This document shows positions 1 to 10,760 of a stretch of DNA of 64,000 bases, one piece after another (position 1 is the first letter of the stretch; each line of letters opens with the position of its first letter). The position numbers were made by a program, and so were the translations under genes. The notes under the pieces were generated by a model. That model made no database searches. It was not told the origin of the DNA and saw only the letters and a program-made list of their open reading frames with translations. Origin of the DNA: Epiperipatus broadwayi (Eukaryota; Onychophora; Udeonychophora; Euonychophora; Peripatidae); NCBI GenBank assembly GCA_028023455.1, contig JAQFVV010006271.1:4990366-5054365 (forward strand), written 5' to 3'.

Positions 1-483
1 ATATATCAAATTTTTGTGACTATATGCAATCATATATAGATGAATATAGGTGCAGTATTGAGAAGAGATTGATAGAGCATGAATTGTTATATAAGCATTA
101 AAAAGTAAAAATAATGATTTAATGTCTCTTTCAGTTTTCTTTTATCATGAAAAAACATGTAAATATAAATTTAAATTTGATTTTGAAAATGAAAAATTCT
201 TCATGAAAAGAAAAACCATAAAAAAAAAAAAATTAGGGAGGCAATTTTTATAAATAGAAATAAAATGCATTTATTAAATAGATAATCTTTTAACATTTAA
301 ATACGAGATTCGTCGGATTTGAATTGATGATGTTTGCTTCTGCTTTGATTTTTTTAATTTAATGGCAGTTGAGGCAGGTTTAAGAAATTAACCGAAAGTA
401 CTTCTGCCAATTTAAGTATTGTTTATAATAGTTTATTACCAATAAATTTATTATTTTTATTATAATTACAATTTTGTTTTTAA
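1..483. other. AT-rich DNA without recognised features
   Basis: I see only AT-rich sequence with short homopolymer runs; no reading frame, repeat arm or RNA gene is supported. Confidence 0.5.
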
Positions 484-519
484 TTAATGGACATTATATA
501 TATGAGTGTATCTTTGAGG

Positions 520-813
520 GATTTTGCAATGCTATATTTTGCAGTGGCTATTACTATATGGTGAAACTGAGCTGAAATCAGACCCATATAGCTATCTAGT
601 TTGTAAGGTTCGATTTGAAGATATTTACATACTGACTTTTGAGTTAATATTTTAGCTCTAGTTTCTAGACTCTTAGCCCTCCACTGAGGTGAGCCATAAT
701 CTTGAAAACATTGGTCTGGATGTAGGTATAACAATAGACATTTTGAATTCTATCTCTTTCGGTACTTATAAAAACAAAGCTTGTTTAGAACTATTGGTAA
801 GGTCCATCTAGTG

Positions 814-816
<3 letters not shown>
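520..816 (+). repeat. PLE-type terminal repeat, single arm
   Basis: This stretch ends in CCATCTAGTGATC directly before an AT microsatellite. The same ending closes the 30011-30597 palindrome. Its left half (ATATGGTGAAACTGAGCTG at about 562) matches the reverse complement of 60540-60615. I infer a terminal repeat of a Penelope-like or related non-autonomous element because the same sequence recurs in this window next to PLE pieces. The 84-codon frame on the opposite strand is treated as chance within the repeat. Confidence 0.5.

Positions 817-852
<36 letters not shown>
817..852. repeat. (AT)n microsatellite
   Basis: Pure AT dinucleotide tract directly after the CCATCTAGTGATC end of the preceding repeat. 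Confidence 0.95.
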
Positions 853-854
<2 letters not shown>

Positions 855-855
<1 letters not shown>

Positions 856-965
856 CGAGCTTTCATTAAGAAACATTAATATACAAGAAAGGCACCAAAA
901 TAAAAAGCAATTATTGGTACTGTAGTGTTTTTAGTCACCATAAATAGCAGACAAATTAAATCTGA
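855..965 (+). pseudogene. Penelope-like element fragment
   Basis: A short stretch shares the run CAATTATTGGTACTGTAGT and a downstream AATAGCAGACAAATTAAA block with 38282-38338, which lies inside the coding part of a PLE between its reverse transcriptase and GIY-YIG regions. It is far too short and interrupted to code. It sits between an AT tract and a LINE 3' end, so it is a small leftover in a nest of insertions. Confidence 0.5.
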
Positions 966-984
966 AATCATAAATATGACAATT

Positions 985-1855
985 TACTTATAAGTAATCC
1001 GATTTCACCAACTGATACGCCACCTCCAAATAAAACTTTTTGGATTGGTCAGATTATTACCTACCTCTACAAATTCAATAACAACCCAGATGCCTTTAAA
1101 ACAAAGATTACAATATGAACTGCACATTCACTTATTAACCATCAACCCTTCCAAATGAAAACAAAATTAGGTGTGTCTAATCAGAAGATCACAGCATTAT
1201 TTAAGTTTTTACTACTGGAGCCCAAATTCCTGGACTATTTAATTAAAGTGAATCTTGATACTATGCCCACAAACTGGTTCTTACATCAGAAAAGATTCCT
1301 GAGAAACATAGATCCTTCCTGCCCAATCTGACACAGACAGGATGTGACCTTTGAGAACATTATATTAACCTGCATAGGCTTCAGACCAGTGAAGCATATC
1401 ATAGCCCAAAATTCAGAAATTGATTATTATAAAATCCTCTCCATTAAAGATTGCATTTGGGAGAGAGTTTTTCCCATCATAAGAATTTCAAAATTCATTA
1501 CATATTATATATGGATCACCTGGTGCAAAATGATATTCAACATCCCACAAACAAACTCCTTTACAATTTTCTTTAGAACCCTCAGAAAAATCCAAAGTAA
1601 AGACAAAATCCTTTCTTCTATGTTTAGCTATGAGAATACATGGAAACTTTTCAAGATTCCCAGTGAATAAAATTCCCTATTCTCCCATGTTATCTCTGCG
1701 GTATCACAGAAGTTTTTTCTCTTCATCTATATTTTACAAGGGCATTAACACTGACAGTTCTAGTTCCCAAATAAGAAGCTCCTGCTTGCACATGTCCTCA
1801 TCTGAACATCACTGTTTGTAACCAATTTTTTTATTCACTAATAAAGTTTTTTTGA
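985..1855 (+). pseudogene. LINE (non-LTR retrotransposon) 3' end, dead
   Basis: A near-continuous frame runs from about 990 to 1668 with only two visible stops. It reads like the C-terminal end of a non-LTR reverse transcriptase: a basic stretch, then a cysteine-histidine knuckle (D-P-S-C-P-I-stop-H, then I-I-L-T-C at about 1311-1379), then a tail rich in aromatic residues. The stop at 1329-1331 (TGA) stands where the second cysteine of the usual C-P-x-C-H motif belongs, so a single C-to-A change (TGC to TGA) explains it. An AATAAA at 1840-1845 closes the copy. The polymerase core is absent, so this is a 5'-truncated insertion. I cannot assign the clade. Confidence 0.6.
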
Positions 1856-2668
1856 AAATCTGCAATTATTATAAGATTAGAACACTTTTTGAGCTATATT
1901 ATACTGCAAAAAATTATAACATCTACAAATCCTATATTTGAATTTCTGAAGAACAAAACTGCATTTATAAAATACCAAGACAATGTTGAAGGAAATATAT
2001 TGGTGCAATGAGGTGTTTGTTGAAAAGTGATTGAAAGAAAACAAACTAATGCTTTAAAAAATTAAAAAAAAGGAATATATTTACAGCAGTAAACATGTTT
2101 GTACTAATAAATGCATGTTTAATTGGAAATATACCAAAAATATTGGATAGAGAGAAAAAGGTGTAAAAAAGAAAATTCAAAAAAAGCTGCTCATAGGATG
2201 TCAAATAACCCAATAAAATTCATTGTTTCAAAATATAATGTCTAAAAGCCTGCAAATTAATCTTGCTCTTAGAAAAAAGAATTATAAAAAAGAAGAAAAG
2301 TTGAGGAATCAATAGAATTTAAAGTGATTCTCTTAGATGATAAGATAAAATTTCTACTGACAGTTGTACTTGAAAGAATAACTCAGTTGATTAAAGTATT
2401 AGCTGAAAAATTTGATAATCAAAAATGAACAGTATAAAATGAGTGTAAAACATTAGTTATTGTTGTTTGTATTTGAAAAATGTAAATACAATTTTAATTT
2501 TTTTAGACATTCAACATTTAATGATTGATAATGAATATAGGCTGGCATATTATCACATGTTAATATTTGTATATAATTTGTCTTCATAAAAAATAAAAAT
2601 AATAAAATCTAATATGCTGGTCTTTTCTATAAATTATAAGAAATAATAAAAATCATATACAATAGCTA
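1856..2668. other. AT-rich intergenic DNA
   Basis: No gene is supported. At about 2250-2285 there is weak resemblance to the extreme C-terminus of the PLE family at 35988-36260 (an ATTAATCTTGCTCTTAGAAAA block also seen near 42640), which may be a very old fragment. Confidence 0.35.
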
Positions 2669-2725
2669 ATATATATATATATATATATATATAGCTATAT
2701 ATATGTATATGATTTTTATGTATGA

Positions 2726-2760
<35 letters not shown>
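2669..2760. repeat. Two (AT)n tracts with flanking palindrome
   Basis: Two AT tracts are separated by a short ATATGATTTTTATGTATGATTAAT spacer-type sequence. The flanks form inverted copies (ATCATATAC on the left, GTATATGAT inside; TATGATTAAT and ATTAATCATA on the right), so the block can form a cruciform or hairpin. Confidence 0.7.
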
Positions 2761-2761
<1 letters not shown>

Positions 2762-3745
2762 TCATACATGAAAAGCCTCTTTTGACACATCCTTTAATTT
2801 CTTTTCAAATGTTAATAATCAGTTTAACATTAACCACTTATTACAAATAAACATCATCTAGTGACCTTTAATAGAAGTAAAATAACAACAATAATAAAAT
2901 AAACATTAGTAAAATAAAATAAAACCTTCATATAGAGATCCAATATAACTTTAAAAAATTAATCCGTTTTTTATAAGATTAAATACTACTTTTAAAATGG
3001 AGTTGACAAAGATTATGTAGTGGAAATGGGATGGAGCTCTACATGGGAAAACTTAGGGCAGGGAATGGAAAGGGAAGGTAAAGTGGCTAACACTTTTCTC
3101 TGTGCGTAGTTGCTGAGAGATTCTTGACTCCATATAAGGAGAAGTCACAGTGCATTCCATCACATCACATAAAGTTAAAATAATTAACATTTGAAAAAAA
3201 GCACTTAACAATGTGACAAACGTTTTTTATGTATGATTATTAGATAATTATTGCAGCAGTTGTATATTATTTTGATTATTTGTTATAATTTATTATTATA
3301 ATAATGCGAAATGCTGAAACCTTTGTCAGATGCGCCTTAAAAATGCTTAAATGGCAGTCAATCAGATGTAATAATGACTACATGGGTTCTCTCAAGTCAA
3401 AACACAAGGCAAAGATTTTACTAGAATTATTAGTAAAAAAAATTAATAAAAAAAATTTGCTGAGTACATATTTTTACTATAAATTTATTCTAAATTCATC
3501 TGAAGTTTAAATCTTTTTTTAAAAAATAATTTTAATGAGATATGATTTTATACCGTTTTTTAAAATAAATAAATAAATAAAGAATATAAAATACTACTTA
3601 ATTAGCTTGATATATTGAGAAAAAAAAAGAAAATAGTTATTGTAGTATGTAACCATTGTTGCCATATATAGCTGTCTTTTTTATTGAAAAAATAAATCAT
3701 TTATATGTATAAAAAGAAATTATTAAACTCAGGTGCTTACTATAC
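2761..3745. other. Intergenic DNA, mostly unrecognised
   Basis: A 68-codon frame at 3304-3510 (+) has no recognisable domain and poor coding character. At 2846-2858 a CATCTAGTGACC run resembles the terminal motif of the PLE-type repeats, and AGTTGACAAAGATTA at 3001-3015 matches the core of the motif at 9004-9056. A mildly purine-rich patch lies at 3020-3160. None of these makes a gene. Confidence 0.4.
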
Positions 3746-3790
3746 ATGTATATAATTTTAATGCGCAAATACGCGCACAACAACCGAGCT

Positions 3791-3797
3791 TCATCAG
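3791..3797 (-). other. CTGATGA heptamer in PLE 3' region (left copy)
   Basis: The minus strand reads CTGATGA followed by AGCTCGGTTGTTG and a GCGC stem. It mirrors the right copy at 6773. CTGATGA is the conserved first half of the hammerhead core, but the matching GAAA strand is not visible at the expected distance. Confidence 0.3.
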
Positions 3798-3976
3798 AAT
3801 TAAATAACAATATATTATAAACTCAAAATAATTATAATATCTAAAGAATAATGCCCGAGTGCTTTCAAGAGAACTTAGCTCTCATAATCATGGGCAACAA
3901 AGAATAAGCATAGCGTGTTGGTATATGCTAAAATATGCTGATATATGTAAATTAGTTGAAAATAAATGCGTCAGCT

Positions 3977-5107
3977 CTAAATGATCCATTTCTTAGAGAT
4001 TTTGTAACACGCATCTTTCCTATTCATAGCCTTATCATCAATAGCAATAAAACATGCTTCTTTAACTTTTCTCTTAATGTCATTTCTCTCCCTGCAAACT
4101 ATTCTTGCATTTTTAGGTTCACATGCATGACCAGCAGATTTCTGATGTATTGCAAATATTGAGTTGCAATTTGGGTCTACTTGGGCCTTATTGTAAGAAT
4201 ATCTGTGCTGGGATAGTCTTGTAGAAAGAGTTGCTTTCATTTCCCCATAGTATGATGCCATGCAGTTATTTTCTGGGCATGAAATATTATATACGGCCTG
4301 AGAGGTGTTGTTGGGTGTTATAATGTCTTTGGTGTTATTAATAATTCTATTTGTATTAGGGGGTGTATGAAAGCTTAGTTGAAATTCTTTATTAAACACT
4401 GAGTAAAACTTCCTATGGGTAGTTGCAATATATGATAACAAAATTCTATTTTTCTGCTGCTTAATAACATTTCTGTTTAATTTACTGTAAAATTGTCTAA
4501 TCTTCCTATCAATTGTGTAATGCTTGAAGCCGAAATCTAATAAATCGTTTCTATATAAGATTAAGTTTGCTCTTTTGTCCGATTCAAATCTGCAAAGTTG
4601 CTCATTCCTATGCAAGAGAGACGCTAAACCAGCTAATTTATGAATAGAAGGATGTTTGAAGTAGGTTGAATATTGCCTCTTTTTTCTATTGGTTTTATAA
4701 TCATTGTATAATTTAGTCTTTGATCTTCTCTTTGCACATACATATCCAAGTATTTAGTTTTCCCTTCACGATCTTCCATTTCTATGTTTAACTTCAGCTG
4801 CGTACTGTCTTGTATGTCCTGTTTAATTTTATCTATAATTTCTTCAGTAGCAGCGATGAAAAGGTCGTCAACGTATCTTGTGTATACAATTAACTTAAGT
4901 GTTTGTTCGTATTTAGGAATAATACTTTTTTTCAAAATAATTAAGTACGATACTAGAGATGATACCGCTCATGGGTAATCCCATCGGCCATCCATCGTTC
5001 ATTTGGTAACATTGATTATTGAATGTTGCCACAATGCTGTTGTTAAGCCATTTTAAGAAATCAATTATGAAAGCTATTTTTTTTGGTCCACGTCGTTGTT
5101 CATAAAT
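3977..5107 (-). pseudogene. Penelope-like RT/GIY-YIG polyprotein, truncated and frameshifted copy
   Basis: Left arm of the inverted pair, read leftward. It starts inside the reverse transcriptase fingers/palm (N-D-G-W-P-M-G-L-P-M-S-G at about 5000-4965), is broken by a frameshift near 4930, keeps the catalytic Y-V-D-D (about 4876-4865), breaks again near 4625, and then runs open to its stop at 3977 through the GIY-YIG-like C-terminal domain (A-V-Y-N-I-S-C ... Y-Y-G-E-M-K). It is nearly identical to the right copy over the shared part, so the duplication is young or has been homogenised. Two frameshifts and the missing N-terminus make it non-functional. Confidence 0.85.
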
Positions 5108-6593
5108 TCTCAAGACACATAGTAACAAAGCTATATCAAAAACGGAGTATTATAAACTATATCCTTCTGCCACTATTCTACCACGGATTTTTGCAAATGC
5201 AAAAATGCACAAACCCAATGTTCCTTTACGCTTAATGCTGGATTTTGGGGGTGCACATTATTTTAGCACAGCTAAATTAATAAATCGTTGGCTGATTGAC
5301 AGTATTGGATTTGGAAGATATACTATCAAATCTTCATTTGAATTTGTAGCCAGAATTAAGGACAAAATTCTAAACCCAGAAACTAAAATTGCAGTGCTCG
5401 ATGTCACTGAGTTATACGGTTCAATTAATAGAAATAGGTCCATTGATATAGTAAAAGAAGAGCTTATGAACAACGACGTGGACCAAAAAAGGATAGCTTT
5501 CATAAGTGATTTCTTAAAATGGCTTAACAACAGCATTGTGGCAACATTCAATAATCAATGTTACCAAATGAACGATGGATGGCCGATGGGATTACCCATT
5601 AGCGGTATCATCTCAAGTATCGTACTTAATTATTTTGAAAAAAGTATTATTCCTAAATACGAAAAAACACTTAAGTTAATTGTATACACAAGATACGTTG
5701 ACGACCTTTTCATCGCTGCTACTGAAGAAATTATAGATAAAATTAAACAGGACATACAAGACAGTACGCAGCTGAAGCTAAACACAGAAATGGAAGATCG
5801 TGAAGGGAAAACTAAATACTTGGATATGTATGTGCAAAGAGAAGATCAAAGACTAAATTATACAATGATTATAAAACCAATAGAAAAAAGAGGCAATATT
5901 CAACCTACTTCAAACACGCCTTCTATTCATAAATTAGCTGGTTTAGCGTCTTTCTTGCATAGGAATGAGCAACTTTGCAGATTTGAATCGGACAAAAGAG
6001 CAAACTTAATCTTATATAGAAACGATTTATTAGATTTCGGCTTCAAGCATTACACAATTGATAGGAAGATTAGACAATTTTACAGTAAATTAAACAGCAA
6101 TGTTATTAAGCAGCAGAAAAATAGAATTTTGTTACCATATATTGCAACTACCCATAGAAAGTTTTACTCAGTGTTTAATAAAGAATTTCAACTAAGCTTT
6201 CATACACCCCCTAATACAAATAGAATTATTAATAACACCAAAGACATTATAACACCCAACAACACCTCTCAGGCCGTATATAATATTTCATGTCCAGAAA
6301 ATAACTGCATGGCATCATACTATGGGGAAACGAAAGCAACTCTTTCTACAAGACTATCCCAGCACAGATATTCTTACAATAAGGCCCAAGTAGACCCAAA
6401 TTGCAACTCAATATTTGCAATACATCGGAAATCAGCTGGTCATGCATGTGAACCTAAAAATGCAAGAATAGTTTGCAGGGAGAGAAATGACATTAAGAGA
6501 AAAGTTAAAGAAGCATGTTTTATTGCTATTGATGATAAGGCTCTGAATAGGAAAGATGCGTGTTACAAAATCTCTAAGAAATGGATCATTTAG
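5108..6593 (+). CDS. Penelope-like reverse transcriptase/GIY-YIG endonuclease, 5'-truncated
   Basis: The frame is open from the head-to-head junction to a TAG at 6591-6593, about 495 codons. The first in-frame ATG (5205) lies inside the conserved P-R-I-F-A-N-A-K-M-H-K-P motif, so it is not the true start and the N-terminus is missing. In order: the RT1-type motif with H-K-P-N-V-P-L-R (about 5178-5234), the L-P-I-S-G-I-I-S-S motif (about 5593-5619), the catalytic Y-V-D-D (5695-5706), a basic thumb region, and a C-terminal GIY-YIG-like nuclease (A-V-Y-N-I-S-C then Y-Y-G-E-T-K-A-T-L-S-T-R-L) with a cysteine/histidine-bearing linker. PLEs use this pair of activities for target-primed reverse transcription. 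Full-length family proteins are usually longer (roughly 600-900 residues). With no visible promoter or N-terminus it is probably inert despite the clean frame. Confidence 0.85.
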
Positions 6594-6772
6594 AGCTGAC
6601 GCATTTATTTTCAACTAATTTACATATATCAGCATATTTTAGCATATACCAACACGCTATGCTTATTCTTTGTTGCCCATGATTATGAGAGCTAAGTTCT
6701 CTTGAAAGCGCTCGGGCATTATTCTTTAGATATTATAATTATTTTGAGTTTATAATATATTGTTATTTAATC

Positions 6773-6807
6773 CTGATGAAGCTCGGTTGTTGTGCGCGTA
6801 TTTGCGC
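6773..6807 (+). other. CTGATGA heptamer plus GC hairpin in PLE 3' region
   Basis: CTGATGA at 6773-6779 is followed by a short GCGC-GTATTT-GCGC hairpin at 6794-6807, about 20 bp before the element end. PLE terminal repeats are known to carry hammerhead ribozymes whose core begins CUGAUGA. The second core strand (GAAA) is not evident, so this is a candidate remnant only. Confidence 0.3.
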
Positions 6808-6824
6808 ATTAAAATTATATACAT

Positions 6825-7097
6825 TTATATGTATATAATTATATCTAAATTTAAAATGACTTGAAATTATAATTACCATGGAAAATTTAGTTTAATACGT
6901 TTACAAAAAATCGTAATTACATTAATTTTTTTTCCAATTACCTGTTTTATATTTAAAACAATTCATTAAATAAAAAATCATTTCTGAATAAAACTGAATT
7001 TTTATTCATAACTTATTGTAAGTTCATCTGAAATTTAAACATAATTTAAATTTTTTTTTAATATAAGATAATGATTCACTTCCGATTGAAAAAAGAA
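6825..7097. other. Putative upstream region of secreted-protein gene
   Basis: AT-rich DNA between the PLE pair and the TATA box. Part of it (GTTCATCTGAAATTTAAA near 7021) resembles TTCATCTGAAGTTTAAA near 3495, on the other side of the PLE pair. No discrete regulatory site is called. Confidence 0.35.
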
Positions 7098-7104
7098 TAT
7101 AAGG
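7098..7104 (+). promoter_or_regulatory. TATA box of the secreted-protein gene
   Basis: AATATAAGGG lies 48 bases before the ATG of the signal-peptide exon. Transcription would start about 30 bases downstream, near 7128, giving a very short 5' UTR of about 20 bases. The spacing is typical for a TATA promoter. Confidence 0.45.
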
Positions 7105-7145
7105 GATATCTTTTTTACGTTTCTTCTTTGCAAAGTAAGACAAAG

Positions 7146-7191
7146 ATGAAAGTAGTCATTGTTTTGTGTGCACTTATTGTTGCCTGTTATG
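7146..7191 (+). CDS. Exon 1 of a secreted cysteine-rich protein (signal peptide)
   Basis: The exon encodes 15 residues plus one base of codon 16. M-K is followed by a hydrophobic core (V-V-I-V-L-C-A-L-I-V-A-C-Y) and the split codon completes as Ala, a textbook eukaryotic signal peptide with a small residue at the likely cleavage site. The donor is G|GTAGGT at 7191/7192. The ATG context CAAAGATGA has a purine at -2 and -1 and A at -3. Joined with the exon at 12769 the frame continues without a stop, and the intron interrupts directly after the signal sequence, a common place in genes for small secreted proteins. The exon is too short to stand alone; my confidence comes from the signal-peptide, donor and phase agreement. 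Confidence 0.6.
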
Positions 7192-8450
7192 GTAGGTTTT
7201 TTTATTTTAAAAAAGTAATCAACAATATATATATATATCTTTAACAAAAATTTAACCAGTTCATTAAAACTATTGATCAGTATCTGGGATTTTCCACATA
7301 AGTTTAATATTTTATGAACAGTCTATCGAAAATTGTCTAAACAACCAATCCAATTATTGTTTATAAGAACTGTTTTTTACTAAAGGGTAGAGATAAATAT
7401 AAACTATTGTAATTCTTACCAATGCTGCATTGGGAGAGTCTGCAAAAGCTGTACAATGTACTTTTAATGTTTTTCTTGATACAGACTATATGTTGGTCAT
7501 CTTTCAAGTCTTGAATTTTAGTTTTAATTTGTTTGAGTAATTTTTTATTGTAAATTATTTCTAAAGAAATACTTTTTACTTATTCCAAACAAAGGAACCA
7601 AAAGTTATGTATAGCTCAATACGTACACTACTTTCATTACATTAATCTGTCAATGAACATTTGAATTAATATTAATAATCTATTATAAGTAAAAAAAAAA
7701 ACAAAACATTTTTCTTAGTGTTTTTTTCACAATCGTTAATATTTTGTCTTTAGCAAAAAACATCATGCGCTAATTAAAGACTGGATTTTTAAATAAAAGG
7801 TATATGGAGTTGAATTAGATATTTAATGCGTTTATGGATAATTAAAAATGAGACATTTTTTCTCTTTAATTAGATTTAACGTTTATATATGATTGGCGGT
7901 AGTATGCAAATATTTACCTTAATAAACTATTTACAGTAATCGTTAGCACAATTGTCTAAAAGAGTTGGGGAATGTATTATGAACGAAAAAGGTTAACATT
8001 TAAAATTAAATTTTAAAACACTAGTAATTGCACATTGCAGATTGCTTATGTAAATAAATATATATTAAACTCAATCTTCATTATGCAGTTTTTTGATATC
8101 AATGTTAAAAAGTTATTAAATTTTATGTTGAAATTTAATTTATTAAAATACTAAAATGATGTGTAAGCAAGTATTAAACCCTGACATGTACTGCAAAAAA
8201 ATAAGTTTTATCACTTTCATTAGAAAAATTTCTGAATCTGCTTAGCATTTGAAAAGTTATTATATATAGACAATCAATATTTAAATAACTATAGTTAAAA
8301 AAAAACACCATTTTATACGTTTAAAGACTTGTATTAAAATAATTTATAATAACTATTTCTTGCCATTTTATTTCTATATGTGACATAAATCATAAATGTT
8401 TCCTGGTCTTATCTTTTACAGATGATGCAAATTAAGATTGAAGGATCTTA

Positions 8451-8452
<2 letters not shown>

Positions 8453-8482
<30 letters not shown>
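8453..8482. repeat. (AT)n microsatellite
   Basis: AT dinucleotide tract inside the intron. Confidence 0.95.
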
Positions 8483-8485
<3 letters not shown>

Positions 8486-9003
8486 GGTTATATAATAAAT
8501 ATAAAAAATATTTCTTAAATAGTCAATTAGGGTACAACATTTCTAGCTGCGTAATTGTAACTAATATAAGTATCAGAAATAAAATAACTAAAAGTAAACA
8601 TCACCATACAAAAGTAACGTTAAAAATAATAATAGAAAAAGTGAAAAAGATATAAATTGTAAAACGTTAATGAAAATATGCTGAAACTGTGTGTAGATTT
8701 TAGTATAAGGTGAGAGATATTATCAACAGGAAAAGAAAGCTCCGTCTATTAAGAATTTTGACATTGTAAAAAATACATTTTTTATATACATTTAGGTAAC
8801 AATTTAATAATATACATCAATTTTAAGCAAATTTATTTTAATCCTACATTATTATTTTATTGTTGGAATTTTTTTATTTTTTTCTTGCTCAATTTCATGA
8901 AATTGTAATAAAATTAATAATAGTAGAAATAATATATATATATATTTATATATAAACAATTGAATATTTATAAATACATTAAGTGGATAATTAAAAATGT
9001 TAT

Positions 9004-9056
9004 CCACTTAGGAGCCCTTTGTTTCGATTAAGCCAGTAATCTTTGTCAACTAACAC
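9004..9056 (-). ncRNA. Hammerhead-like stem-loop motif (copy 1)
   Basis: The minus strand reads GTTGACAAAG, then ATTA-CTGGCT-TAAT (a 4 bp stem), then CGAAAC, then AAAGGGCTCCTAAGTGG. The layout is TTGANAAAG, stem-loop, GAAA, as in the other copies listed here. It lies about 100 bases upstream of a PLE relic. The layout resembles a hammerhead core (CUGAUGAG, stem II, CGAAAC) with two changed core positions. I infer a relation to PLE ribozymes; activity is not expected from this copy. Confidence 0.35.
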
Positions 9057-9149
9057 ATTGAAAAAGCTAACCTTCCCACAATTCCATGATCTTAATGTTT
9101 AATGTCTGCCTATTAATTAAGTCAAGTTTGTATTTGTATATTAGAACGA

Positions 9150-9890
9150 CTTTTTATAAAATGGTCAATTGATGGCTCAATGGGTTTACCTACTGTTGCT
9201 CAAATATGTAATTATGAAATTTCTACATATGAAGAAAATATTTTGAAAAAAAAATGTTATCAAAAAATATTACTGTATATTATCGATATATTGATGATGT
9301 TTTTGTATGTGGAAAACCAAATACAATTAATGAGTTGTTTTAAGAATTAAATAGTTTAAAAAGCCTAAAGTGGATAAAAACATGCAAATTCAATAGGCAT
9401 TCAGTTTATTGACCTTAAAATAACTAGAATTCAATATATGCTAAATTATCATATGACCATTAAACCAATAGTAAAATGAGGTTATATCCCACATAAATCA
9501 AAAAATCCAATGTCACACACAATGACACGTTTGAAGTCTTTCATATTTAGAAATAATAGTCTTTGCAAATATTTATCGGATAAAGGCAAAAATATTGAAA
9601 TATAATTGAAAGAATTTTTAAATGTTGGCTGCAATTATAATCATACACATATTGTCATTAGAGATGTTAATACAAAATATAAGAATAAAATGTTTAATAA
9701 TAATATTGATTCTTCTGTTAATAAAAAAATACGGATATCAATGCCATATATTTTGAATGTTCAAGTAAGTTTTATAAGAAATATTTATAAATGTGTATGT
9801 GGTATTGCATTTTACACACCTTCTACATTAAAGGAATTACTAAATAACTCTAAAGATAAATCTCATATATAAATAAAAATTGTGTCATTT
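9150..9890 (+). pseudogene. Penelope-like reverse transcriptase relic in intron 1
   Basis: Fragments of a PLE polymerase are readable in shifting frames. D-G-S-M-G-L-P (9171-9191) matches the motif before the catalytic site, and Y-R-Y-I-D-D-V-F-V-C-G (9281-9313) is the catalytic YxDD motif. Stops and frameshifts follow at short intervals; one longer open piece of about 88 codons (9606-9872) covers part of the thumb or linker, with a cysteine pair near its end. It is more decayed than the pair at 3746-6824 and belongs to a different subfamily. Confidence 0.65.
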
Positions 9891-10189
9891 ATATATGGAT
9901 ATGTAGGTGTGGTAGCAGATGTGTAGATGAATCATGATGTACATTGAAAAATGAACTAAAAAGCACTTGTTATTAAAAGGGTTTGAGAAATCGAAACAAA
10001 ATTGTAAAGTAGATAATATATCAGCATCTATTTTTACGACCATACTGAGTCATGTATTTATGGTTTGACTTCAATTTTAATAATGTATAAATATTGCAAA
10101 AAAAATCATAACAATAAAAACAAAATAATGGAAGCTATGCTAATATACAAATAGAAACATAACTTAATTAACAGGCATGCAACAAATGT

Positions 10190-10760
10190 TAAGATTATGG
10201 AATTGAGGGAAGGTTAGTCAGAAATGACATTGGAGATTATTTAGATGGGTGGGCAGTCATTTCCTGTAATATGGCTCTAAATATGTCATTGTCTTTATGA
10301 AGGCATCTACAAATAAATTCAGCCTGATAATTGTCTAGAAATTGGCATGCCGTGCTGCAATGTTTCTTGTTTTGCCACTTCAGTAGAACCCCAAACCTCT
10401 TGATGGTATGGGTGTGTCATTAAAAATCATACACAGAGAAAGCCACACAAGGCTGGGTGGGACATTTCTGTTCATATGCATAGAAAGTGATGCAGTCATG
10501 TTGACAATTAAATGACTATTATGATCCTAGTGCTGTATTCATCATTTGTTCAGATACAACAGATTAAACAGCTGTTACTGAATGGTATTGTTGTAGTTTT
10601 TACTGCGTAAATCACATCACATGGCCATGAAAGAGCTATTATGATCATAGTGGTGCGTTAAGCACACATTTGGCCATAAAAGCAGTATTATTATGTGTTT
10701 TACACAGAATCCACTCCACAAAGCAATGTACAGTGGCTATTTAATAAGTATCAAATGGTT
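10190..10760. repeat. Unclassified complex repeat block
   Basis: This block is less AT-rich than its surroundings. It contains near-repeats such as GCTATTATGATCATAGTGGTG (about 10635) and GACTATTATGATCCTAGTGCTG (about 10513). The minus strand has a 48-codon stop-to-stop stretch (about 10424-10245) with balanced composition and a second cysteine-bearing stretch just upstream in the same frame, separated by two adjacent stops. That could be a decayed coding fragment of an element I do not recognise. Confidence 0.3.

Larger units (their letters stand above)
3746..6824. mobile_element. Head-to-head inverted pair of Penelope-like elements
   Basis: Two copies of one PLE lie as an imperfect inverted repeat with their 5' ends meeting at about 5107 and their 3' ends pointing outward. 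The outer ends are near-exact reverse complements (ATGTATATAATTTTAATGCG at 3746 against 6824 reading inward), and similarity continues through the 3' UTR and coding region. The left arm is 5'-truncated within the reverse transcriptase; the right arm extends further upstream. PLEs are known for partial inverted or tandem copies left by unusual target-primed insertion, and this pair fits that. Confidence 0.85.

Noticed and set aside
480-734. 84-codon frame on the minus strand
   Set aside because: It lies inside a terminal repeat that recurs at 60290 and 30011 without the frame being kept.
2999-3030. Another copy of the stem-loop motif (AGTTGACAAAGATTA)
   Set aside because: The first half matches 9004-9056, but no pairing stem or GAAA follows at the right distance beyond a GGAAATG; probably chance or too decayed.
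6773-6807. Intact hammerhead ribozyme in the PLE 3' end
   Set aside because: CTGATGA is perfect, but I could not place a GAAA strand and closing stems around it; listed only as a remnant.
8408-8440. Acceptor-like CTTATCTTTTACAG as an alternative exon 2
   Set aside because: In the required phase the reading ends at a TAA after four codons; it is more likely an intron sequence or a dead exon.
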